A stretch of DNA of 64,000 nt. Source: Impatiens glandulifera (lineage: Eukaryota > Streptophyta > Magnoliopsida > Ericales > Balsaminaceae). Each line of letters opens with the position of its first letter. Within the stretch, counting starts at the first letter, position 1. Shown one piece after another: positions 13,323 through 23,346 of this stretch. The stretch lies in contig NC_061863.1 of NCBI RefSeq assembly GCF_907164915.1, forward strand, positions 66,579,364 through 66,643,363, written 5' to 3'. Position numbers and translations under genes: made by a program. A model generated the notes under the pieces. It searched no databases. It worked only from the letters and a program-made list of their open reading frames with translations, and was not told the origin of the DNA.

Positions 13323-13691
13323 CTCAAAAACAAAAGAAAACTTAATCCATTACTTTTTTGATAGCTAATATTATCTAAATATTTATAGACTGTAATAAAC
13401 ATTCTTGCAAAGTAAAAAGAAAAACTGAAAACATAAATGATCGAGTAGTTACCAATATAAGTTTTTATCAAAAATGTTGATTAAGTGGACTGAGACAAAT
13501 TTTTATTCTTTAGAAGTTCAAATATATTCATAACAAAACATGGGCATGCATTGATCTTTGATGTGGTATATATATGGCATCACTTTATTTAATTTATCTT
13601 TTCCCCAACCTCAAAAGGGGATGCATCACAATAGCTAGAGAAATTATTCATTTTGGATTATTAATGGCCTTATTTAATAAGTCCTATTTGC

Positions 13692-14818
13692 TTAAGCAAA
13701 ATTAATCGGGTACTTAGGCTGCTTGTTAGAGAAAAACAAGCCAAAATGCTTCTCAATCTCCGGATCCTTCCTACTCTCGTCAAACATGGCGAATATGTAT
13801 GTCTCAATGGCCCCCCCGGGTCTCTTTGGACTCCCTCCCTTCACATGTTGAATCAAGTTCGAGTTGTAAATTCTCGCGTTTTCAGTTGATGCCGCCGTTC
13901 CTCCATCCGTAGGCCACCCGCTCTCAGACACGACGATCTGCACTGACCCAGCCCCGGTCCTCTCAAGGGCCGAGTAGACCGCGTCAAGTATGGCATCGAA
14001 CAAGTTTCTATATCCGTTCGGACCATCTTGAACCACGACCGAAGGGGCTTGGAACAGAGCATAATCTAGACTAATAGATCCAGTGTTATCCACGTAGCTA
14101 AAGTAAGGGTACAAGTTAAGAAGAAGGGGAGAACCATTGTTAACTAGAAATTGAACGATAGGGTTCAAGAAGGATCCAAGCTCGGACTTAAACACTCCTT
14201 CTGACGGAGGAAATGAATTTCCGAGTATCCCGGTGTCGAAGGATGTTGATACTTTAATTTGGCCTCCAAGGCCGGCACCGGATATTGCGTTTTGAATGTT
14301 TTGAAGTGCCGGCAATAAGAATTGCGCAAATCCTGACGTGCCTCCATTTAATGGGCTCACTTCATTTCCCACCGCGATATACTTGAAATTGACATTCCCA
14401 AAATTCCTCACATTGTTTTGTACCCATGTGTTGGCTTCGGCTTGACTAGAAGCCACCGTTTGGAGTTGATCATTTGGGACACCAAGAATGACCTCGATGT
14501 TGCTGCCCCTCAAGGCATCAAGGGCTTGTTGGTTCGGATCATAGAGACGCAACCTCCTAACACCTATTTGGTTGTAAAGGGCCACAACTTCTTGAGGTGG
14601 TGGTACATCACCAAGCATGCCATAACACACTCCAATTTGCGCATCTACAATATATATTAAAGTTTGGTCATGGTTATTTATTTACTTTTTTTTTAATTTA
14701 TAAGCTAAAAAAAATAAACATATTGAAATAAAGAGGGAGGACCTGTTATGTGAACTAGGGAAGCTAAAAGATGAACAAAGAGAAACATTAGAGAGGACAT
14801 GAAATGTATGTTAGCCAT
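13692..14818 (-). CDS. Glucan endo-1,3-beta-glucosidase, GH17 gene 2
   Basis: Secreted PR-2 type GH17 enzyme, closely similar to gene 1 over its whole length. Exons 14743-14818 and 13692-14644 give 342 residues, with a GT-AG intron at the same phase and place as in gene 1. The signal peptide is residues 1-25, seven residues shorter than in gene 1, and the mature chain starts near A-Q-I-G-V-C-Y-G. Both catalytic residues are present: Glu in VGNEVSP at about residue 120 and Glu in VVSESGWP at about 266. The C-terminus is short (KYPINFA), so extracellular location is inferred. The gene lies in the second copy of the duplicated unit and shares 3' flank, TATA box and W-box position with gene 1. 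It looks functional. Confidence 0.95.
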
Positions 14819-14874
14819 TGGGGAAGAGAAATAAGTATTGATTTTGTGATCCAATCCTTTAAACAAACGGATCC

Positions 14875-14882
14875 ATTTATAG
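14875..14882 (-). promoter_or_regulatory. TATA box of GH17 gene 2
   Basis: CTATAAAT on the minus strand, about 57 bp upstream of the start codon, matching gene 1. A W-box core (TTGACT, minus strand) lies at 14949-14954, again at the same distance as in gene 1. WRKY control is an inference from known PR-2 promoters. Confidence 0.6.
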
Positions 14883-15059
14883 TTCTAAGTGATCGAATTG
14901 ATGATGATCACAACTTAGTAGCTCCATTGAACATTTTGCCCAATAATTAGTCAAAGCCGACATAGAAATTAAGCTATGGACCAAATACAAGACATCACAT
15001 CATGATCTTGATATCTTGTAATTCATCTTCAACTCTCTTAAATTCCCACCCACTAGTTA

Positions 15060-15861
15060 TATATACAAAGCCTTCATAGTCAATATCAATTAATTTAATT
15101 TAACAATGAACAAATAGCTAAATTAATCCATATAAGAAAATTAATCTGTAAACCTGCCAAACTTTTTTTTTGTTTTCTTTCTATCAATTTTATAATTCAT
15201 TTCATATTTGCAATAATTTTTTATTGAAAATTTAACTGTAAATAAAACATTTCGCTCTTTTTTATTTTAGCTTATAGTTTTGTCGTTGAATCCTTTTCTA
15301 AACAAAAAGTTGTATCTTCATAATTTATAAATGGTAGATGTTTATGTCTTCAAAATATTTAGATGTTTCTATTATGATTTATAAGACTTTTATAGTAAAA
15401 AAAAATTAATGAATATTATATTCTAGTTTGTAGTTATAGTAACAAGATTTTAGATTCAATTGATTCAAAATAAAAATATTTTTATTTAAATGAGGGGTAT
15501 GATAGCGGGGTGAAACAACATCTCTTGTGAATAAACCTAGTAAAGAAAAAAAGACTTTATTTCATTTATTAAATAGTTCTTTTAATAAAAATAAATTAAC
15601 TAAGGTGGGTAGATACAAGCAATCAAGCATGCCTCAATAACTTCATATAAATGGCTAACTCAATAATTCACCCAATTTTAGATCAGGTTGAATTCAATGC
15701 AACTTTTTTTTTTTTATGAAATTTTTGTTTTGATTATATTGTTTCTCTAATTATAATATGATTTATGTTTGAATTATTGTGAATTTTAATAAAATAATAT
15801 AAAAAAATTAATCATGATCAAAACATAAAAAGAGAGAAAAAAATAAGCATAACAAAACACT

Positions 15862-15921
<60 letters not shown>

Positions 15922-16235
15922 GTAAAGTTAATTACTTATAATTATGCTCACATTTAAGGGGACATATGCTCACATTAAATCAAAAATTAAAAATAAAAAT
16001 AAATTACAGTAGAAAATTAATATAACCCCAATTTCATTTAATTTAATTCAATGTTTATTCCTCTAATTTTTTTAAAATATATAAAGTTTATGTTTATCCA
16101 CTATTTATTCATAATTTTTCATTTACTTTGTTAAATATATTCCCAATTTTCTTTCAAATCCATTCCAACTCAAATTTTTGGATCTTCTATTATTACATAT
16201 CTATCTATTTATTTGTTTATGTTCCAAATAATAAT
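15060..16235. other. AT-rich spacer with (AT)n run
   Basis: No gene seen. It contains an (AT)n microsatellite at about 15864-15919. Small frames are not supported. Confidence 0.6.
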
Positions 16236-16350
16236 TTCTTAGAAGTATGGTCTTCATATATATTCCACAAGTCAATTCCCAAGAAATTAATTTAGGAAGA
16301 AGAAAAATAAGGCTATAGCATTAATATAAGAAGATATACTCCACAAGGAA
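16236..16350. repeat. Third copy of the left end of the duplicated unit (remnant)
   Basis: Closely similar to 240-340 and to 9530-9600, same orientation. It suggests a third tandem unit whose remainder has been lost or replaced. Confidence 0.7.
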
Positions 16351-16830
16351 ACATAAAATAGATAGTCTTAATTATGCATTGCAGCGTGCCCCTTTTCCTT
16401 TATTTTTTTATTTTTTATTTTTTACTTAGGAAGTCAATACAACCAGTCAACCATCATGTCAAATTTACTATTCATTTTCTACTCCACTGTAAGTAGTTTT
16501 AAGAAAAATCTTAATTTGAAATAAAACATTGAACTTTTTTTTTTTTATCTGTGTCAATATATAGCTCGGTGTTATATATAGTATCTGTTTTTTTAAGTGA
16601 AAATCTTTACTTTGATGCATATATGGGTGCTGGGTAGATGTGTATGTAAAATATTTATTTATATTTTAGATTTAAGAAAAATAAAGAACTTCTTTTTTAT
16701 TGGGAATGAAAAACATTTATTTCTCTTTTCAAACTTGTATAATAAATAATAAATAATCCTAATATTGAATTATTTCACTTCGATAATATATATATATAGG
16801 TTCTTCGTCCTCTAAAAACATATAATATAT

Positions 16831-17715
16831 GCAAATTGCTTTTCCCAACTTCTGTATCGCTCTTCACTCACCTCCAAAATTACTTATTTATCTCTTTTAC
16901 TTTTATATATTTACTTTTATTATTTTATTTATTTATTTTATTTAATTATTAAGTTTTTTTATCATTAAATATAATTAATTTTTAATATTTTTTTCTACTT
17001 TATTTATTTAATTAAAATTACAAAATATTATTATTTATATATTATAATTGTTTAAAATATATAAAATATTGAAGTTGTCTTAATTTAATAAAATATAAAT
17101 ATTTAATATTTTATTATATTAATTATATATATGTATATATTTATAAATACTTGGAAAACAAGAATGATTCAATTTTTTTTATAAATAAAATTATTTATAA
17201 ATAAAATAAAGTTTAAAAATATTATATATTATTAATTAGTTAAATTAAAATATAATGTTTACTTCATTAATATATATTAAGCATAATATTTCTAAATAAT
17301 AAATCTGTTTTTGTTGATCACTCTAATCAAATATACTGTTATTAAAAAAAATTGAATCATTCAACTATTATTTTTATAAGTATTTAAAAATATATATATA
17401 TATATAATTAATATAATAAAATATTAAATATTTATATTTTATTAAATTAGGACACATTTTAATATTTAATATATTTTACACAATTATAATATAAAAATAA
17501 TAATATTTTATATTTTTAATTAAATAAATAAAGTAGAAAAAAACATGTTAAAAATTAATTAATTATATTTAATGATAAAAAAAATGAATAATTAAATAAA
17601 ATAAAATAAAAAAAGTAAATATATAAAAGTGATAGGGATAAATAAGTAATTTTGGTGATGACGAGGAATGGGGCCTGAATGTGGGAATAACAGAAGGGTG
17701 AGAAAAGCACATCCC
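16831..17715. mobile_element. 885-bp foldback element, Mutator-type target duplication
   Basis: Two long, mainly AT-rich inverted arms of about 370 bp each face each other. The outer 60 bp are less AT-rich and match well (for example 'ccaaaattacttattta' and its complement). The element is flanked by an exact 9-bp direct repeat ataatatat (16822-16830 and 17716-17724). There is no coding capacity. The 9-bp duplication points to a Mutator-like MITE; the AT-rich target makes this a little less certain. Confidence 0.8.
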
Positions 17716-18050
17716 ATAATATATTATTAGTTTAGCGGATTGATTTAAAAATATACCGTGTATATTCTGTTATGAGTGAATAGAAATTGTGCAACAATCT
17801 TTTTATATTAAATTGAAGAATAATTAGTGTTTATGATAAAAAGATTTATCTTAATTTTAAGTGATAAAAATAATTTTTAAGAGACTAAATAGTGAAGATT
17901 TGATTTATATAATTTAAATGACAAAAGTAATTTTTAAGAAATTAAATGTTAAATATTCAATTTACTCTTCAAACGGTTTAAATAGAAAACGGTTTAAATA
18001 GAAAGAGTAAGTCATCCTAAATAAAGAGAAAAAATCTAAATAACCAATTA
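17716..18050. repeat. Left part of a second duplicated block (pairs with about 26760-26870)
   Basis: About 17900-18050 is similar to 26760-26870. It starts the block that contains GH17 gene 3, as 26760 starts the one with gene 4. No gene seen. Confidence 0.55.
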
Positions 18051-19956
18051 GGGTGTGTTTGATAACCTTGAAATTCGCATTGAAATTGGAATTGGAGGGT
18101 CCAATTCCAATTCTAATTCTTATGTTTGTTAGACAATTTAATATTAATAATTGAAATTAGAATTAGAATTCCAATGAAATTCAATATAATGTAATTTGAT
18201 AGTTCTCAATTTCAATCTTTTTAGGTCGGAATTGTAATTCCAAATTAAAACTTTTTCACGTTTTCGACATTTTAACACGTTTTTCACACATTAAACACGT
18301 TTTTAACACGTTTAACACGTTTTTCACACGTTTAACATGTTTTCATATTTTTGACACATTTAACACGTTTTTGGCAGGTTTAACACATTTTTAGCACGTT
18401 TAACATGTTTTTGACGCATTTAACATGTTTTCACATATTTGACACATTTAACACGTTTAACACGATTTTCACATTTTTAACACGTTTTTGACACGTTTAA
18501 CACGTTTTCACATTTTTGACACATTCAACACGTTTTTAACACATTAAACACGTTTATCATGTTTTTGGCACGTTTAACACGTTTAACACGTTTTTTTTAC
18601 GTTTTTGACATGTTTACCACATTTTTGACACATTAAACATGTTTTCATGTTTTGGCACGTTTAACAAGTTTTTCACATATTTGGCACGTTTAACACGCTT
18701 TCATATTTTTAACACGTTTACAATGTTTTTAACACATTAAACACGTTGACACGTTTCACATGTTTTTTTACGTTTTTGACACGTTTGACACATTTTTAAC
18801 ACATTTCACACGTTTTTGACAAGATTAACAAGTTTAACACGATTTTCACGTTTTAGCATGTTTAACAAGTTTTTCACTTATTTAGCACGTTTAACACATT
18901 TTTGATACATTTAACACGTTTTTACGTTTTTAACACGTTTAACATGTTTTTAACAGATTAAACACGTTTATCATGTTTTGGCACATTAAACACGTTTTTG
19001 ACACGTTTAACACGTTTTTCACGTTTTTGACATGTTTAACACGTTTTTGACATGTTTAACACGTTTTGGTATGTTGAACACATTTTTGGCACGTTAAACA
19101 CATTTGATAAATTCTGGCATATTTACCACATTTTGACATGTTTAATACATTTTGGCCCGTTTAACACACTTGTGACATGTTTAAAACGTGTTAAATATGC
19201 CAAAAATGTGTTAAACATGCCAAAAACGTGAGAAATGTGTTAAACGTGCCAAAAATGGGTTAAACTTGTCAAAATGTGTTAAACGTACCAAAAACATGTT
19301 AAACATGTTAAAAATGTGTTAAATGTGCCAAAAATGTGTAAAACGTGCCAAAAACGTGTTAAATGTATGAAAAACATGTTAAACGTGTTAAACATGTCAA
19401 AAACATGAAAAACGTGTTAATCTTATCAAATTGTGTGAAAAACATGTTAAACGTATTAAAAATGTCAAAAACGTAAAAAAACGTGTTAAACGTGAAAAAC
19501 ATGTGAAAACGTGTTAAACATGCCAAAACGTAAAAAATGTGTTAAACGTATCAAAAATGTGTAAAAGTGTTAAACGTGTCAAAATGTGTAAAACGTGTTA
19601 AACATGCCGAAAAGTGTTTAACGTGAAAAACACGTTAAACATGTGAAAAAAACGTGTTAAACATGTTAAACGTGCCAAACATGTGAAAAACGTGTTAAAC
19701 GTACCAAAAACGTGAAAACATATTTAAGAAGTTAACATTTTGAACCAATATTTTATTTTTACAAACATAGGAATTGAAATTGAATTATAATTCTGTCATT
19801 TTCCCAAACATAGGAATTGGAATTGAATTACAATTCTATAATTTTTTCAAACATAGGAATTGAATTGTAATTCAATGTCAATTCTCATGGAATCGGAATT
19901 GGAATTAGAATTCCAATGACAATTTCAATTCCAATTCCCCCTCATTATACACACCC
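18051..19956. mobile_element. 1.9-kb inverted-repeat element filled with minisatellite
   Basis: The left end reads 'gggtgtgtttgataa' and the right end is the complement of 'gggtgtgtataatga'. Inside both ends are blocks rich in 'ggaattggaatt' words; on the right they form three tandem copies of about 43 bp (19764-19880). The core is a minisatellite in direct orientation to about 19180 and in reverse complement from there to about 19740. The homologous site near 26870 lacks the insert, which supports mobility. No target duplication was found and no protein is encoded. Confidence 0.65.
18250..19740. repeat. Inverted minisatellite array (20-bp unit)
   Basis: Unit close to 'cacgtttaacacgtttttga'. 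About 930 bp read in this orientation, then about 560 bp read as the complement, with the switch near 19180-19195. The copies are diverged. Transcripts across the switch could fold into a long hairpin. Confidence 0.9.
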
Positions 19957-20048
19957 AGGAAGATGAAAGTCTTACTTTCATATTTTGCAGACATTGTTCG
20001 GATTCTTTAAATAATTCGGTTATTTAAATGATTGGTAAAGATTTTGAG

Positions 20049-20420
20049 AAAATTTGACGAAATAATCCTACAAAGAGACTAAAATGAGCTGGTGATCAGC
20101 GCATAATTTTAAATGCGTTGGTGACCACTTCATATTTTTTTGACTAAATTACCCCTGGCCGGTTGCGAGACGCAACCGGATACCCTGTGAAAAGTCCACA
20201 ATGCCCTGTAAAAAGTCCACAATCGCGACAATCACGAGACAAAATTTTTATTTTTTGAAAAGTCCACAAAAAAAATTTTGCGTCTCGCGAATGCCGATTG
20301 CGTCTCGTGACAGAGGCAATTCGTCAAAAAAATTTGAAGTGGTCACCAGCGCATTTAAAATTATGCGCTGGTCACCAGCTCATTTACCCCTATTACGAGG
20401 GTCATTTAGTCAAATTCCCC
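20049..20420. mobile_element. 372-bp MITE with GC-richer core
   Basis: Inverted repeats of about 100 bp with matching words such as 'gctggtga.cagcgcata' and 'gaagtggtcaccagcgca'. It is flanked by a direct repeat aagattttgaga (20038-20049 and 20421-20432), 11-12 bp long. The core has several 'gcgtctcgcga' type words and two 'aaaagtccacaa' repeats. The homologous site near 26975 is empty. A Mutator-like origin is inferred from the duplication length. Confidence 0.8.
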
Positions 20421-20439
20421 AAGATTTTGAGATAGTTTT

Positions 20440-20857
20440 TTCTTAAAAAAAAAACTTCAAAATATTAATATATAATGATAAATAAAAAATAATAATTTAA
20501 AATATAAGATATTTTAAAAATTTTGTTAATAAATTAAGTAATGTGATTGAAAGGAGAGAACATTGTATTAATGTTGATGTAGTCCGTATTTAAAGCATGT
20601 CATTGGTTTTTCCACGATGAAATTCAAGATCGTGAAAGGAAACACTATCATATTTAACAAAAATAAAAAAAAATTATTGATATTTTCGGTACTGATAAAT
20701 AATAAATATAATGGTGATATTTTATATTTAATTATGTTTATTAGTGTTTAAAATTGAATTGGAATCACATCGAGAGATGGGGGGACACAAATATTATTCG
20801 AGTGAAATACCGATTTGAAAGAATCTCGAGATAATTAGGATAGAAACAACATAATTA
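20440..20857. repeat. Duplicated flank, pairs with about 27000-27345
   Basis: Similar over most of its length to the sequence just 3' of GH17 gene 4. The two are continuous there, but here a 2.4-kb LINE-like copy separates this flank from GH17 gene 3. Confidence 0.7.
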
Positions 20858-23271
20858 TAAAACAATATATAAAATATCATCAAGGAAGAGAGAGAAAAGC
20901 TCTAGAGATCGATTTCACGGCACGGTCAGCATGAACGGAAAGAACAACACGATCGACACGGTATCAAAGTCGCGGTTTCGCTTGTTGTGATCGCGGTTGC
21001 TAGTCGGTCAGAGTCGTTTGTCAATCAAGAACGTGCGCACAATCGGCACGACCGGCACAATCAACACAATTAGCACGAACGACACGGTATCGACTATAAT
21101 AACTAGGTTGTTCATTCATCTGCAAAACTTGGTTGGAAGGTTATGGTTTCTAGTTTACCATATTCTGTAATAGTTAGGGTTTCTAGTGTACCCTATTATG
21201 TTATTGCTCTATTTTGTTGTTGTGTTTTGCTATTCATCAAAATGGGAAGAAAGAAAAACAATAAGAATAAGGAAAACAAAGAATTTTTGATGAAATGTTT
21301 AAGAGAGGTAGCTGAAAAAGAAATCGATAGGATTGCTGAAGTAATTATCCATGAAAAACAAGAATACAGTAAAGGTAAATAATTAATTACTGATATAAAT
21401 TCTAAATAAAGTGCAGCAGGAAAATATGGGGAAAATGAAGGAATGTAGAAGGTTGAGTATAATGAAAGAGAAAACCCTCTTTGGACTTAATAATCAAATC
21501 ACAAAGCTACTGATGCATGCAAAAAAAAATGAGAGATTGTGCTCAATAAAGAGAAAATACAGCAAACAACCGTCCAATTGAATATACATTATCTTCAAGA
21601 TTGAAACCTATTAAAGAAAGAAGAATACGAAAAGTTATTAAACTAGTCAGTGGAAACAATGAATGAGCTAATTATGTCCCCAAAATCAAAGATCTATACT
21701 ATCAGGAGCAATTCCAACTAGAGGTAATGAAGTCTGGAAAAAAAATACATAAAAGAAAGTAGAAGATCATGCATACAAATGTCATATCTATTTGGGTGAG
21801 TTTAAAACAAAAGTTGAGATTCTAAACTCTTCTTTTGAATTTAAAATGCCCATTGAATTGGAAGAGAAATGTGTCAAAGAATGGGAAAATGTAGTTGTTG
21901 GGAACTACATATATAGGAAAGAACGGTATATCTTTCCCAAACACTAAGGAATCACTAATGAAATAATGATAGCAGAAGAGACTGAACAAAGTTTCTGCAA
22001 ACATTCATGATCTCTATTTTCTACAATTCAAAAAGGGAACGAACTTGAATTATATTCTGAAAATTGGGCATACTTATATTGGATCCAACGGTATGAAGTT
22101 GGAGAGATGATCTGAAGAATTGAGTCTTCTAAGAAAACCAAAGGAAACAGTCCAAATATGGTTCAAACTTATGAACATCCCAGCACACATGTATAATGCA
22201 GAAGCTCTAAGTCATTTACTAGTCTATTAGGAAAACCATTATATATGGACTCAATTATAGAGAAATGAGAGCACCTTGCTTTTGCTAGAATAAGCATTGA
22301 AGTGCATCCTCAAAGTACACTGCCAAAGAACATGACAGTTGTTGATAGGAAGGGAAAACCTACAGTCAAGGAAATCTCATATTAATGGAGGTCAAACATG
22401 TGTTTTTTCTGCAATACTTTCCAACATGTTAGTACTAAATGTGCAAAAATAATTGAGGAAGACAGAAAATCATGAAAGCCTAGGAAACAAAAAAGAAGTA
22501 AAATGAAATTGAAGAATCAAGAATGGAAGAGCATATTGTGGAAGTCAATGATAGTGATAAAAAATACAAAAATGAAGAAAATGCAGAGGAAGAAAGCAAA
22601 AGATTTCTGAGAAAGAATGAAAGTAAAGGGAATCAAGGTGAAGAGGAAAATAAAATTTTCTGTAACACAAAGAAGTATGATGAAAATAGAAGATGAAACT
22701 CAAGTTGTTGTTGTTGAGTAAACTCAAGATTAAAACATTCAGAATTTTAAAGCTGAATCAGAGAATTCTAAAGCCGATAAAGAAGATTTCAAAATCGATA
22801 TAGAGTCTGAAGCTGAAGATAAGGAAGACTCGAATACAGAAATTCAAGTTGAAGATAACAAAGGTAAAAACCCTGAAATTCTCAGAAACAATTTTTTCTA
22901 TCAAATCAGAACACGTACAAAAAGAGAATTCAAAATGAGAAACAACAATATTCATCATCATCTTCAATACAATCTCTTTTTTATCGTTAGAGGAAGAGGA
23001 ATAATGCGTTCTCAATGAAAATAAATGACATGCGAAAATCTTAGGTTGTGATAGTTATGTTTGAATGTAGTTTTTTTTGTTTGTAATCTCTGTTTTTTAG
23101 AATAATGCATTCTCAATAAAAATAAATGACATGCGAAAATCCTAAGTTTTTTTATTTTCATCCTTAATCATAACTAGGGTTTGTCTATCTTCGATTTTTC
23201 TGAGCCTCCACTTTTGAGATTTTAATAAAATAATTTTAATTGTTTTAAAAAAAATATATATATATATAAAA
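20858..23271 (+). mobile_element. LINE-like ORF1-only element, copy B
   Basis: Inserted in DNA that is continuous in the paralogous copy at about 27340-27350; diverged copies of about 15 bp ('aacaacataatta' and 'aaaacagaattaca') flank it. The left part (20880-21130) is GC-richer. An open frame at 21241-21381 (starts M-G-R-K-K) may be the ORF1 start. Broken frames at about 22010-22470 read a DUF4283-like region (P-K-E-T-V-Q-I-W-F-K), then 'ARISIEV', then an intact CCHC knuckle C-F-F-C-N-T-F-Q-H-V-S-T-K-C (CX2CX4HX4C). A Lys/Glu-rich tail follows to about 23010. No reverse transcriptase is present. It ends in 'gattttaataaaataatttt' and an A-rich tail. Frames contain stops, for example a TGA in place of Trp near 22110. 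Confidence 0.75.
22999..23144. repeat. Direct repeat of about 45 bp in the LINE-like 3' region
   Basis: Two near-identical segments, about 22999-23044 and 23099-23144, both containing 'aataaatgacatgcgaaaat', spaced by 100 bp. Confidence 0.8.
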
Positions 23272-23346
23272 AACAGAATTACAGATATGATTAAAATTGT
23301 ACCAACCCGACCCTTAGCACTAACATAATATCCATCCATCCTTGGA

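Noticed and set aside
18250..19740. CRISPR-like or centromeric array
   Set aside because: Units are directly adjacent with no spacers, diverged, and switch orientation inside a small mobile element; the genome is a plant.
21143..21382. Stand-alone small membrane protein (MVSSLPYSV...)
   Set aside because: It lies in the leader of the LINE-like copy B. The hydrophobic part has no homologue in copy A, and the likely start is the internal MGRKK.
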